Shown: positions 44,358-54,897, counted from the stretch's first letter. The stretch is DNA of 64,000 nt from Gp6-AA40 sp963818645 (GCA_963818645.1 CAWFTF010000005.1:69610-133609); one strand, 5' to 3'. Made by a program: numbers and translations. Notes: a model not told the origin generated them from the letters alone.

Positions 44358-46670
44358 TTGTCATCGCGCGTGCGGTCTTCATCACTCGCTCCCGGCGAGA
44401 CGGTTCGCATCCGCGACGAGCGCTGGGTCGTCACTGGCCAATCGCCGGGCATCGACGCGTGCGTCCTCGAGGTGCGCGGCCAGGATCGAGCGAATCGCGA
44501 CGCCCGCGCGTCGTTTCTTCTGCCGTGTGAAATCGTCGAGCCGCTCGCCGCCGACCGCTCGCCGCGGCGCGTGCGGCCGCCCAAGTGGCGCCATCTCGCC
44601 CGCGCGATCCTCACCGAGGCTACTCCGACATGGCCGTCGCTGCGCACGGGTCTGCGGGCGCGCATCTCCCTGCTGCCGTTCCAGCTCGAACCTGCACTGG
44701 CCGTCACCCACGGCATCGCGTCACGCCTCCTGCTCGCCGACGAAGTCGGGCTCGGCAAGACGATTCAGGCCGCTCTCATCGTCGCCGAGATCCTCGAACG
44801 AACGCGGCACGCGCGCGTGCTCATCGTGGCTCCTGCCTCACTGAAGGAACAGTGGCAGTCGGAGCTCAACGACCGATTTCGCATCGAGGCATGGCTTGCC
44901 GACTCCGTGTCTCTGGCGCGCCTCGGTGCGGAGTGGGGCACCACGAATCCCTGGACGTGTCGCGCCGTCACGATTACGTCGATCGACTTCGTCAAGCGTC
45001 CAGAGGTCATGCGTGCGCTCGAGGCATTGGTGTGGGACGCGGTGGTGTTCGACGAGGCGCATGGGCTCACGGGGCGCTCGGACCGTGCGCTTGCGGCGGG
45101 TGCGCTGGCTCGGCGCGCGCGAACCGTCGTCCTCCTCACAGCGACGCCGCACGCAGGCGATGACCGCGCGTTCGAGACCTTGTGCGGCATCGGCGATCTC
45201 GACCGGGCGTTTCCGCTCCTGACCTTTCGTCGCACGCGCAGCGACGTGGGTCTCGCCGTGTCGCGCAAGACGTTGTCGCTGCGTGTACGTCCGACGCTTG
45301 CCGAACGCGAAGTGCATCGCGCTCTTCAGGCATACGTGCGCAAGGTGCGCAGCGAGCGGGGACACGGCGGCGATGCAGCCCATCTCGCAATGATGGTGCT
45401 GACCCGGCGCGCGTGCAGCAGTGCCTGGTCGCTGGCCCGTTCGATCGAACGTCGGCTGGCCCTCCTGGCAGGCGACTCGTCATCGATGTCGCAGCTCACC
45501 CTGCCGTTGTTCGAGTCCTCAGGCGACGAAGAGCCGGGCGCTGAACTGGCGGTGCCGGGCCTGGACGATCGCGACGACGAATGCCGACGCCTGGAGGCCA
45601 TTCGCACACTCGCCGTTCGCGCGCAGGCCGCCGAGTCGAAGGTCTGCGCACTGATTCGACTTCTGCACCGCGCTCACGAGCCGGCGATTGTCTTTACGGA
45701 GTATCGCGACACGCTCGCCAGGCTGGCCTCTCTGCTCGACGAGATGAAGCCGGTGACGTTGCACGGGGGACTGACACCGGCCGAGCGTGGCGAGAGTCTG
45801 CGCCGTTTTACGAGCGGTACAACGGGCGTTCTTCTTGCCACCGATGCGGCCAGCGAGGGGCTCAACCTTCACCAGCGTTGCCGGCTGGTGATCAATCTCG
45901 AGCTGCCATGGACGCCTCTTCGCCTCGAACAGCGAATCGGCCGCGTGGAGCGTATCGGACAGGCGAGACGTGTTCACGCGGTGCACCTTCTCGCCGCCGA
46001 TACTGCCGAGGAGACGCTCGTCACCAAGCTGGCGACACGCACGGATCGCGCGGCCGAAGCGACAGAGAAGCTACGCGATCGACCGCCGGCGCTGACACAC
46101 ATTCGTGTGATGGCAGAGTCGGAGACGAGACGCATCGAGCAATTGCGCCGGCTCTCGGAACCAGCCGTCAGGGTCGTCTTTGGCGGAAGACCTCCGGTGA
46201 CTGTCGCCCGGCGCCACGGCCATCGCCCGAGCCTGTGGGGCTTTCACGTGACATTTGCCGATTCTGCCGCACAGCCCGTGTGGCAGACACTCATCGGCGC
46301 CAGCGCTGCCCAGTCCGCCGACTCCCCAGCATTTGTCGATCACATGGCTGCCCTTCTGGCGTCGACGCTCGATGGTGATAGCCAGACAAGGTTGACCGCG
46401 CTCGAAGCCGCATTGAAGGCGTTCCACGATCGAGCGGCTGTTCGCGAACACGCGCTCGCGCGATCCATCGAGAGCGAGCGCGCACGGCTATCGGCCTCGC
46501 TGCTGCAACGAGGCCTATTCGATCGACGAGCCGAGCGGGCGCTGAGTGCACAGACCGCCGTGCTCGACGAGGCGCTCGCCCGCTGTCGCGCTCGTCTCGG
46601 CGAGATCGAGTCGAGCGCACAGCTCGTCGCCGAGCCGCTACGCCTCGCTTTCGCCCTTCTCCGACGATGA
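44358..46670 (+). CDS. SNF2-family helicase, candidate defence gene (DrmD-like)
   Basis: 770 residues. Walker A LLLADEVGLGKTIQA near 124-138, the DEAH box VVFDEAHGL, TATPHAG (motif III), and the C-terminal RecA-like domain with VFTEYRDTLAR, LLATDAASEGLNLH and RIGRVERIGQARR (motif VI). After that comes ~220 residues with coiled-coil-like stretches. SNF2 ATPases move or remodel DNA; here the next gene, overlapping as ATGA, is an N6-adenine methyltransferase, and this pairing resembles DISARM class 1 (drmD plus drmMI), but no drmABC genes are present. TTG start at 44358; GTG at 44370 is the alternative. Confidence 0.87.
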   Translation: MSSRVRSSSLAPGETVRIRDERWVVTGQSPGIDACVLEVRGQDRANRDARASFLLPCEIVEPLAADRSPRRVRPPKWRHLARAILTEATPTWPSLRTGLRARISLLPFQLEPALAVTHGIASRLLLADEVGLGKTIQAALIVAEILERTRHARVLIVAPASLKEQWQSELNDRFRIEAWLADSVSLARLGAEWGTTNPWTCRAVTITSIDFVKRPEVMRALEALVWDAVVFDEAHGLTGRSDRALAAGALARRARTVVLLTATPHAGDDRAFETLCGIGDLDRAFPLLTFRRTRSDVGLAVSRKTLSLRVRPTLAEREVHRALQAYVRKVRSERGHGGDAAHLAMMVLTRRACSSAWSLARSIERRLALLAGDSSSMSQLTLPLFESSGDEEPGAELAVPGLDDRDDECRRLEAIRTLAVRAQAAESKVCALIRLLHRAHEPAIVFTEYRDTLARLASLLDEMKPVTLHGGLTPAERGESLRRFTSGTTGVLLATDAASEGLNLHQRCRLVINLELPWTPLRLEQRIGRVERIGQARRVHAVHLLAADTAEETLVTKLATRTDRAAEATEKLRDRPPALTHIRVMAESETRRIEQLRRLSEPAVRVVFGGRPPVTVARRHGHRPSLWGFHVTFADSAAQPVWQTLIGASAAQSADSPAFVDHMAALLASTLDGDSQTRLTALEAALKAFHDRAAVREHALARSIESERARLSASLLQRGLFDRRAERALSAQTAVLDEALARCRARLGEIESSAQLVAEPLRLAFALLRR

Positions 46671-49600
46671 TCGCCGGCGTACGGGGCCGGCTGTTGACTG
46701 CCTCGTTCATCCGGGATGTGTTTCCGACGCTACCTGGAGTCAGCACGCCCCCGCCGTCGTGGAGCAGACATCTCGCTGACTGGGCCAAGCGCGTCGAGTC
46801 GACGCTCGGGGCTGCGTCGAGCGCGCGCGCCGTCACCGATGTGGCCCTGCTCCCGCTCACCGATCTGCTCGGTCTCGCGGCCGTGCGTCGCAGGGATGAC
46901 GATGGCGTGACGTACCTGGACTTGGAGGCCGGTGATCGATCCGGTGTGATCGGAGTTACGGCGGCGTGGGGAGAGCCTGTTGAACGTCTGTGGCGGTCGT
47001 CGGTTGCGGGCGCCATCGCTACCGACGCTCGTTGGTGCCTGTGCTGCAACGGTCGTGTGCTGCGCCTGGTCGATGCGAGGAGAACCTGGTCGCGCGACTA
47101 CCTCGAGTTCGACCTCGCTCTTCTCGGACTTCAGCCCGAAGCGCAGGCCGTCCTGTGGTCTGTTGCTGGTGCCCAGGCGTTCCGCGGGAATCCGGCTTCG
47201 CTCGACCGGGCTGTCGAGCTTTCCCGTCACCATGGTCTCGAGGTTTGCCGTGCGCTCGGCGCAGGCGTCCTCGAGGCACTCGAAACGCTGTTGACCGCGC
47301 TCACACGAGGGCGACGGCGGCCGGTTGACGCGTTGTGGGAGCAGTCGCTCACGGTGCTGTATCGCGTGTTGTTCCTGCTCTTCGCCGAGGCGCGCGGTCT
47401 GGTGCCGCTCTGGCACCCTGTTTATCGCGAACGCTACAGCCTCGAGGCGATTACGCGCGTCCTGCTCGAGGGTCGTCCTTACAAAGGCTTGTGGCGCGCT
47501 ATCCAGGCGATCTCCCGCCTCGCACATGCGGGCTGCACGGCCGGCGAGCTTCGGGTGACCGCATTCAACGGACGCCTGTTCGCCCCGTCGCAAGCGGCGG
47601 CGTTCGATAGCACGCGGCTCAGTGACGTCGTCATGAGCCGGACGGTCATCGCGCTGAGCAGCACCCCCAATGGCCGGCATGGTGGGCGCACCAGGATCCT
47701 CTATCGCGACCTCGACGTCGAACAGCTTGGAGCGGTTTACGAGCGCGTGCTCGAGTACGAGCCGACGACGGACGGTCCTGGCACCGCTGCAGCGGACTCG
47801 CGACATTCGCAAGTCGAGCGGTTCGTTCTACACGCCGCGCGCAGTCACGACGTATCTCGTACGCCAGACGCTGGAGCCACTGATTCGCGGCCGCACGGCC
47901 GACGAGATCCTCACGCTGCGCGTGCTCGATCCTGCGATGGGAAGTGGAGCGTTTCTCGTCGCGGCATGCCGCTACCTGGCATCGGCGGTCGAAGAGGCGC
48001 TCGTTCACGAGGGGCGATGGCACACGCACGATGTCACGTCAGCCGATCGCGTGGCGCTCCGTCGCGAGATCGCCTCGCGCTGTCTTTTCGGCGTTGACCT
48101 CAATCCGATGGCGGTGCAGCTCGCGCGGCTCTCGTTGTGGCTGGCAACGCTCGCGGCAGACAAGCCACTCTCTTTTCTCGATCACCACCTGGTTGCCGGC
48201 CACAGCCTCGTGGGCGCCGCTCCTGAGGACATGAGCCGCCAGCCAGGAGGCGGGTCCAGCCGGAAGCGACCAGGGCGCCCGTCTCTTTTCGGGGAGACGG
48301 AGCTTTCATCCGCACTCGCGCATGCGGCGCGGGTCATCTCGAAGGTATCGACTGAGCCGGACGACTCCGCCGACATCGTCCGCGCGAAGGAACAAGCGCT
48401 ACGCGCGTTGCACTCGGGCGATTCCTCGCTCGCCAAGTGGAAAGCGGCGCTCGATCTGTGGTGCGGCGCCTGGTTCCTGGAAAAGGCACTCGAGCGCGGA
48501 GTATTCCAGGATCTCGTCGACAGACTTTTCGAGCGTCGCTCGACGTTGCCACAACGCACAGGGGCAGCGCTCCTGGAACAGTTCGCGACAATCGCCGAGC
48601 GGCATCGCTTTCTGCACTGGCCGCTCACATTCCCCGACGTGTTCTCCAGTACATCCAACCGGCCATCGGGCTTCGACGCGATTATCGGCAACCCGCCATG
48701 GGACATGGTTCGCGGTGACAGCGGCATCGACGAGACCAGGGCCGGTAGACGTCTCGAGGCGCAACAGGTGACGCAGTTCGTTCGTCAGTCCGGCATCTAT
48801 CAGGTCCGGGCCAGGGCGCATGTGAACCTCTATCAGCTCTTTGTCGAGCGTGCGCTTCAACTCGTCAGGCCGGGTGGTCGCATCGGATTCGTCGTGCCGT
48901 CTGGTCTCGTCAGCGACGCCGGCGCTGCGCCGCTGCGACGACACCTCTTCGATCGCGCGGATGTCGACGAGGTCACGGGATTCGACAATCGCCTCGCGAT
49001 CTTTCCCGTCCATCGCAGCGTCAGGTTCGTGCTCTTCACCTGCACGGCCGGACGGGAGACGTCCGCAGTGCGCTGCCGGTTCGGATTGACGAGCGCCGAA
49101 GAACTCGAGGGGCAGGCAAAAGCTCCGCTCGTCCTGGCGCGTCGCCTGCTCGCGAAGCTCTCGGGCGATGACGACCTGGGAGTGCCCGAGCTCGCAACGG
49201 AGACGGACCTCGTGATTGTCGAGTCTGTGAGCAGCTCGACCCCTCGGCTGGGCGCGAAAGAGGGGTGGAATGTTGCGTTCGGCCGCGAGTTGAACGCCAG
49301 CGATGACCGTGTGTTGTTCGTGCCGATCACCGCCGAGTCGATCGGGGCGTCCGGTGATCGAGGGGAAACAGGTCGATCCGTTTCGCGTTGACGTAAGCAG
49401 GAGCCGACTGGCAGTCCAATCATCAGCCGTCACCGATCGGCGCGTCCCTCGCCGCGCCCGCCTCGCGTATCGTGACGTCGCAAGCGCCACGAATCGGCTC
49501 ACGCTCATCGCCGCCATCGTTCCGGCACGTGCCGTCACCACCCACACGCTCTTCTGCCTTCGCACCGCGCTACCGCTCGCGACCCAGCGAGTGCTCTGTG

Positions 49601-49923
49601 CACTGCTCAACAGCTACGTGGCGAATTACCTCATTCGCCTGCGCGTGAACACGCACGTCACGGTGTCGCTCGTCTCTCGGCTGCCCGTCCCTCTGGTGCC
49701 GCCGGGGCATCCGCTCTTCACACGGCTCGCGAGGTGCTCGGAGTCACTCGCGCTTGGCGCCACCGTTGCGGAGGACATGGAGGAGTACGCGGAGATCCAG
49801 GCGATCGCCGCGCATCTCTATGGCCTCGGGCCTTCCCAGTTCGAACACGTCCTCTCCACATTCCCGCTCGTTCCGAAGGAGACGCGCGAGCGAGCGCTCC
49901 GAAGATTCATCGACTTTCACTGA
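46667..49923 (+). CDS. Class I N6-adenine DNA methyltransferase, Eco57I/PglX-like (two frameshifts)
   Basis: About 1,085 residues once two frameshifts (near 47770-47790 and 49340-49355) are bridged. N-terminal ~370 residues resemble Type IIG/PglX methylase N-domains (LWEQSLTVLYRVLFLLFAEA), then FYTPRAVTTYLVRQTLEP, SAM motif I LDPAMGSGAFLVAAC, GVDLNPMAVQLARLSLW, catalytic NPPW (IIGNPPWDMVRGD) and a C-terminal target-recognition region with LYGLGPSQFEHVLSTFPLVP. No nuclease motif is seen. Overlaps the helicase gene (ATGA). Likely a phage-defence or modification component; the two frameshifts could be errors or mark a phase-off gene. Confidence 0.88.
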
Positions 49924-49931
49924 TCACGAAC

Positions 49932-49976
49932 ACACAGAGACACGGAGGCGCGGAGACTGAGATGGACGGAGACACG
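49932..49976. repeat. 8-bp-periodic repeat, left of the GxxExxY remnant
   Basis: ACACAGAG, ACACGGAG, GCGCGGAG, ACTGAGAT, GGACGGAG in tandem, starting 9 bp after the methyltransferase stop. The inverted counterpart lies at 50341. Confidence 0.75.
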
Positions 49977-49984
49977 CTATACGC

Positions 49985-50330
49985 ACCGAGGCATCATCGG
50001 CTGCGCGATTGAGGTCATAAACATCTCGGACCAGGTCTTCTCGAATCGGTCTACGAATCGGCGTTGTGCGTCGAGTTCAAAGCGAACTCTCTTCCTTCGA
50101 CAGGTCGGAATTCCGCTGTACTACAAGGGCGAGCTCATTCAGAGCACCGTCCCGACTTGATCGTCGACGACAAGGTGATCGTGGAGGTCAAGAGCGTCGA
50201 GCGACTCATTGGCGTCCATCAGGCGCAGTTGCTTACCTACCTGCGGGTGCTCACGAAGCCGGTCGGCCTGCTGCTCAACTTGCAACAGGCGAGAGTCTTG
50301 CGACCCGGAATCCGAGCGCCTTGTGATCTA
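49985..50330 (+). pseudogene. Broken GxxExxY family gene
   Basis: Three or more frames are needed to read the family: IGCAIEVI; then HLGPGLLESVYESALCVEFK (the GxxExxY motif is GLLESVY); then LRQVGIPLYYKGELIQ; then HRPDLIVDDKVIVEVKSVER followed by LIGVHQAQLLTYLRV and GLLLNL. The order and spacing are complete for GxxExxY (about 120 aa, unknown function, PD-D/E-x-K-like core). With at least three indels in ~330 bp it is either a dead gene or a locally poor sequence. Flanked by inverted 8-bp-periodic repeats. Confidence 0.85.
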
Positions 50331-50340
50331 GAGACGCTAC

Positions 50341-50368
50341 CTCTGAGCCTCTGGGCCTCTGTGTGTCG
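50341..50368. repeat. 8-bp-periodic repeat, right of the GxxExxY remnant
   Basis: CTCTGAGC, CTCTGGGC, CTCTGTGT. The reverse complement gives ACACAGAG, GCCCAGAG, GCTCAGAG, matching the left array. The pair brackets the GxxExxY unit as terminal inverted arrays. Confidence 0.75.
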
Positions 50369-50502
50369 CAATCAAGCGGCCGAAGTGTAGGCTTACCCGA
50401 TGAGTCCAGATGAGCTCGAGCTGCCTCGTTCTCTCCTGATCGTCGTCGGCGCTCTCGTCGCAGGCACCCGTCGACGCTCACGCCCAGGCGCGGACGATTC
50501 GC

Positions 50503-51159
50503 ATGCCCACTTCGTCAGGCAGCGAGCGGATCTTCGCGATCCTGCTTCCTCAGTCCTACGAGACCTCGAAGACGCGCTATCCAGTCGTCTATCTCTTCCA
50601 CGGCGGCGGTCAGGATCACACCGCCTTCATGGCGCGGACGGCATTTCCCCCGATGGCGCGCAAGCACGAGTTCATCGTTGTCATGCCCGCGGCGGATCGC
50701 AACTACAGCGTGCTCGGGCCGGAGGCGCAGGGCAGGTACCACGACTACGTGGCGAACGAGCTGGTGGACTACGTTGACTCGCATTACCGCACGATTGCCA
50801 CGAAGGAGGCTCGCGCGATCGGGGGTCTCTCGATGGGCGGCCGCATCGCGTCGATGACCGGCCTGACGCACGCAGATCGGTTCGGCGCCGTCGGCGCGTT
50901 CAGCCCGGCGCTGCGACCGGACGCGGAGGACGCCGTGCGCGACGCTCCCGCAGCGGCGCCCTTCTTCTACATCTCGTGCGGGACGCTGGACTCGCTGCTG
51001 CCCATCAATCGCGAGTTCGTGGGTTGGCTCATGGAACGTGAGCTGCCCCACGACTATCGAGAAGCGTCAGGCCTGGGACACACCTGGGTGCTGTGGGACG
51101 AACAGATCGGCGTGTTCTTCGATCTGCTCGAGTCGCGCGGCTTCCGATCAGCGTCGTAG
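50503..51159 (+). CDS. Esterase-D/acetylxylan-esterase-like alpha/beta hydrolase
   Basis: 218 residues from ATG 50503. VVYLFHGGGQDHTAFMAR, VMPAADRNYSV, and GGLSMGGRIASMTGLTH with the nucleophile Ser of GLSMGG; the Asp/His would be in SCGTLDSLLP and GLGHTWVLW. Family of S-formylglutathione hydrolase/feruloyl and tributyrin esterases. A hydrophobic signal-peptide-like segment (SLLIVVGALVAG) lies just upstream in another frame and an in-frame TGA blocks the ATG at 50410, so the true start may be upstream with one or two base errors. Convergent overlap of 12 bp with the next gene. Confidence 0.82.
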   Translation: MPTSSGSERIFAILLPQSYETSKTRYPVVYLFHGGGQDHTAFMARTAFPPMARKHEFIVVMPAADRNYSVLGPEAQGRYHDYVANELVDYVDSHYRTIATKEARAIGGLSMGGRIASMTGLTHADRFGAVGAFSPALRPDAEDAVRDAPAAAPFFYISCGTLDSLLPINREFVGWLMERELPHDYREASGLGHTWVLWDEQIGVFFDLLESRGFRSAS

Positions 51160-51975
51160 AACGAACCGCTCGATTGCCTGCGCGACGCCGGCTTCATCCT
51201 GATGAGCGGTCACGTGCCAGCCGCGTGACTTGAGGCTGTCGACGGCGTTGTCCATCAACACGGGGTGACCGGCGAACTCCAGCATCTCGACATCGTTGAA
51301 GTTGTCGCCGATTGCCATCACTTCGTCGCGACTCAATCCCAGCTGCTGCGCGCGCCACGCGAGCGCACGTCCCTTCGTCGCTTCCGACGATGTGACATCG
51401 ACCAGGGAAAAGTCGCGCCGCACGTACTCGGTCATCTGGATCGCACAGCCACCGACCTCCGCGCGCAGCCAGTCGAACAGCGCGCGCATGTCGTCCACGC
51501 CGCCGTTGTACATGACCTGAATCGGATCTTCGACGAGCGCGTCTTCGAGCGGGATCGACTGCGCGATGTGCGAATGGTTGCGCGACCAGTAGCGCTGCCG
51601 CCCGGGATGCTCCCAGTCCATCGTCTCGTAGACCACCTGACGATCGAAGTCGCGATCGAAGACGAGCGCCGCCGCATGACGATGGCGGCGCGTCGCATCG
51701 AGGACGTGCCGCGCGGTGTCCCTGTCGAGCAGACGTCTGACAAATGTGGAGCCGTCCATCGCGCGTTCGACAGCGCCGTTGCTCACGATGAGCGAAACGG
51801 AAGAGGGAAGACGGTCCGCAACCGGGCGTGCGAACGGGTAGCTCCGTCCGGTGACGAGCGCGACGTGGATGCCCGCGGCGACGGCATCGTGAATCGCTGT
51901 GCAGTTGGACTCCGGCATGCGCCCGTGTGTGTCGAGGAGCGTGCCGTCTATGTCTATGCCAATCAACCGGATCAT
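51148..51975 (-). CDS. Cof-type HAD-IIB phosphatase
   Basis: 275 residues. Motif I IGIDIDGTLLDTHGRMP (nucleophile Asp and acid Asp), motif II ALVTGRSYPFARP, motif III with Lys in SSEATKGRALAW, motif IV AIGDNFNDVEMLEFAG. The large type-IIB cap lies between residues ~85 and 190. Such enzymes dephosphorylate sugar phosphates, PLP or flavin precursors with loose specificity. Divergent from sucA. Confidence 0.93.
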   Translation of the reverse strand: MIRLIGIDIDGTLLDTHGRMPESNCTAIHDAVAAGIHVALVTGRSYPFARPVADRLPSSVSLIVSNGAVERAMDGSTFVRRLLDRDTARHVLDATRRHRHAAALVFDRDFDRQVVYETMDWEHPGRQRYWSRNHSHIAQSIPLEDALVEDPIQVMYNGGVDDMRALFDWLRAEVGGCAIQMTEYVRRDFSLVDVTSSEATKGRALAWRAQQLGLSRDEVMAIGDNFNDVEMLEFAGHPVLMDNAVDSLKSRGWHVTAHQDEAGVAQAIERFVLRR

Positions 51976-52004
51976 TGAGGAAGCTGCGATAGGATAGATA
52001 GGTT

Positions 52005-54332
52005 ATGACAGTCGGGCGGTTCGAGGGCGTCAATGCCGGGTACGTCTTGGAGCTTTATGAGCGTTTCCGGCAAAACCCCGAATCGGTCGATCCCGCGACG
52101 CGAGCGGCCTTCGAGGGCTGGAATCCTGCGGAGCTCGATCCGGCCGCAGCCGCATCCACGAGCGCGCCGACCTCCGCTGACGTCCATGCGGTCGTTGCGG
52201 CAACCATCCTGGCGGATTCGATCCGTCGCTACGGACACCTTGCCGCGCAACTCGATCCACTCGGGTCGACGCCTCCCGGAGATCCGTCGCTCTCTCCCGC
52301 AACGTACGGCATCACAGACAACGATCTGAAACGGCTGCCGGGATCGCTCGTGGGTGGCCCCGTTGCCGAGACATCGTCGACGGCGTACGAGGCGATCGAA
52401 AAGCTTCGCCGGGTGTATTGCTCGTCCACCGGATTCGACTACTCGCATATCTTCGTGCCCGAAGAGCGCGACTGGCTGCGACATGCGGCGGAGTCGGGAC
52501 GCTTCCTGCCACCGCTCGATCCGGCGAGCACTGAAGCGCTGCTCGATCGCATCACCCAGGTCGAAGTGTTCGAGCGATTCCTGCAGCGAACCTTCCCCGG
52601 CAAAACGCGCTTCTCGGTCGAAGGGCTCGACATGCTCGTGCCGGTCCTCGACGAGATCATCTCGGGCGCAGCCGATACCGGGGCGCGTCACACGATGATC
52701 GGCATGGCGCATCGCGGCCGGCTGAATGTGCTCGCGCACATTCTCGAGAAACCGTACGCGCAGATCCTCGCTGAGTTCAAAGACCCCGTGCTGGCCGAGC
52801 GTCTTCGCGTGGACCTGGGATGGATGGGCGACGTGAAGTATCACGCCGGTGCTCGCACCTCGAGCCCGCGAGGACACACGTTCGTCACGATGCCGCCGAA
52901 TCCGAGCCACCTGGAGGCTGTGAATCCGGTGGTCGTGGGGATGGCGCGCGCGGCGGGCACCTATGCTGACGTGCGTGGCCCGGCGCGCTTCAGCAGTGCG
53001 GCAACGCTGCCGGTGCTGATTCACGGCGACGCGGCATTCCCGGGTCAGGGAATCGTGGCAGAGACACTCAACCTGTCTCGTCTCGACGGCTACGACACCG
53101 GCGGAACGATCCACATCATCTCGAACAATCAGCTCGGCTTCACGGCCACACCAAGCGAGTCGTACAGCACGAGCTACGCGAGCGGCCTCGCCCGCGGATT
53201 CAAGATCCCGATCGTTCACGTCAACGCGGACGATCCCGCAGCCTGTCTCGAAGCCGCGCGTCTCGCGTGGGAGTATCGCGCCCGCTTCCAGCGCGACTTC
53301 CTGATCGACCTGATCGGCTACCGGCGTCACGGACACAACGAAGGCGACGAGCCGGCGTTCACGCAGCCGTTGATGTATCGGAAGATCAGCGCCCATCCCA
53401 CCGTGCGTGAGCAGTTCGCACAGACGCTCATTGCGCAGGGGTCGCAGACCACTGAATCAGTCGAGGGACTCGTCAAGAAGCACTACACCGTGCTGGAGCA
53501 GGCCTTTGCTTCTTTGAAACCCGAGGAGGACCTCGAGCCTCCCGTGCCGGAGCCGGCACCTCCGGGCGCAGCCGCGCGCGCGGAAACCGCTGTCCCGCTC
53601 GAGCGGCTGCGAGAGATCAACGAGGGCCTGCAGGCGGCACCCGCTGGATTCACGTTTCACAAGAAGCTCGAGCGCGGACGCGAGCGTCGCAAGTCGGTAC
53701 TGAATCAACCCGACCGAGCGAACGATCGACTGGTCCACTGCAGAGGAGCTCGCCTTTGCCAGCATCCTCGCCGACGGCGTGCCGATCAGGCTGACCGGTG
53801 AGGACGTCGAGCGGGGCACGTTCAGCCAGCGTCACGCCGTGTTCCACGACGCGAACAGCGGCGAGACGTTCATCCCGCTCCAGACGTTCCCGCAGGCGAG
53901 CGCGGCGTTCGAGATCCACAACAGCCCGCTCAGCGAAGCCGGTGTCGTCGGATTCGAGTTCGGCTACAACATCCAGGAACCCGATCGCCTCGTCATCTGG
54001 GAAGCGCAGTACGGCGACTTCATCAACGGCGCGCAGGTCATCATCGACCAGTTCGTGACGTCGGGACGCGCGAAGTGGGCGTTGCAGCCCTCGCTCGTGT
54101 TCCTGCTGCCGCACGGACACGAAGGTCAGGGACCCGAGCACTCGAGTGCACGTCCGGAGCGTTTCCTCCAGGGGGCGGCCGACATCAACATGCGCGTCGT
54201 GAACTGCACGACGGCCGCGCAGTACTTTCACATCCTGCGGCGACAGGCCGCGCTGCTGCGGCGTGACCCGCTTCCGCTCATCGTGCTCACGCCGAAGAGC
54301 CTGCTGCGGCATCCACTCGTCGCGTCATCGGC
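52005..54332 (+). CDS. sucA: 2-oxoglutarate dehydrogenase E1 (SucA/OdhA), truncated by the join, frameshifted
   Basis: Decarboxylates 2-oxoglutarate in the TCA cycle with thiamine diphosphate. About 775 of an expected ~930 residues remain. The N-terminal GRFEGVNAGYVLELYERF and the thiamine-binding TMIGMAHRGRLNVLAHI, HGDAAFPGQGIVAETLN, then after a shift near 53707-53711 (CCC for CC) WSTAEELAFASIL, LTGEDVERGTFSQRHAVFHD, FEFGYNIQEPDRLVIWEAQY, PSLVFLLPHGHEGQGPEHSS and TPKSLLRHPLVASS. It stops being SucA after VASS at ~54332 and runs into potA sequence. The missing C-terminus is not elsewhere in the window. Confidence 0.95.
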
Positions 54333-54341
54333 GATTGCCAC
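54331..54341. other. Junction of two unrelated genomes (probable assembly chimera)
   Basis: Left of here the reading frame is SucA (LLRHPLVASS); right of here, in a different frame, it is HDQEEAMTMADTIAV, the H-loop of a polyamine ABC ATPase. Neither gene has its remaining part in the window. The heptad repeats stop at the join, and gene content changes from Acidobacteriota-like to actinobacterial. Confidence 0.85.
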
Positions 54342-54888
54342 GACCAGGAGGAGGCCATGACCATGGCCGACACCATCGCGGTGATGAACGCGGGCCTGAT
54401 CGAGCAGATGGGATCACCCGACGACCTCTACGAGAACCCCGGGACGACGTTCGTGGCGAACTTCCTGGGCCAGTCCAACCTGATCGACGGCACGATCAAG
54501 AGCCGCAGCTCCGACCTCACGACGGTCGACATGCACGGCATCACCGTTTCCGTCCCGGCTGCGCGCTGCCATGCCGACGGCGACCGAGGCTGGGTCGGGA
54601 TCCGGCCGGAGAAGGTCCTGGATCGGTGACGAGGGAGAAGCCCTGGACGCCCCCGGGAACACGATCCCGGGTGGGGTGATCACCGACGTCAGCTTCGTCG
54701 GCGTGAGCACGCAGTATCTGGTGAAGATGTCGTGGGGACAGGAGCTCCAGGTGTTCGAGCAGAACACCGGGCGCCGCCGGATCTTCCGGGTCGGCGACAA
54801 GGTGGAGCTCTCCTGGCGTCCCGAGTACGCGTTCCTGCTCGACCATGAGCAGGACGCCGCGGCCGGCGCCCGTCTCGACGACGAGTGA
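54337..54888 (+). CDS. potA: Spermidine/putrescine ABC transporter ATPase PotA, C-terminal part (frameshifted)
   Basis: Only the H-loop onward survives: HDQEEAMTMADTIAVMNAG, the EQMGSPDDLYENPGTTFVAN switch region, then a TOBE domain (GIRPEKV; after a shift near 54619, GEALDAPGNTIPGGVITDV). The nucleotide-binding half is cut away by the join. A single extra G near 54619-54620 explains the shift. About 180 residues remain of an expected ~370. It is followed 9 bp later by potB. Confidence 0.85.
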
Positions 54889-54897
54889 GCCCGGTCG

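Noticed and set aside
54331..54341. Genuine horizontal transfer of the polyamine genes into sucA
   Set aside because: No integrase, repeat or attachment site at the join, potA is cut in half, and the TCA gene would be lost; assembly chimera is simpler.
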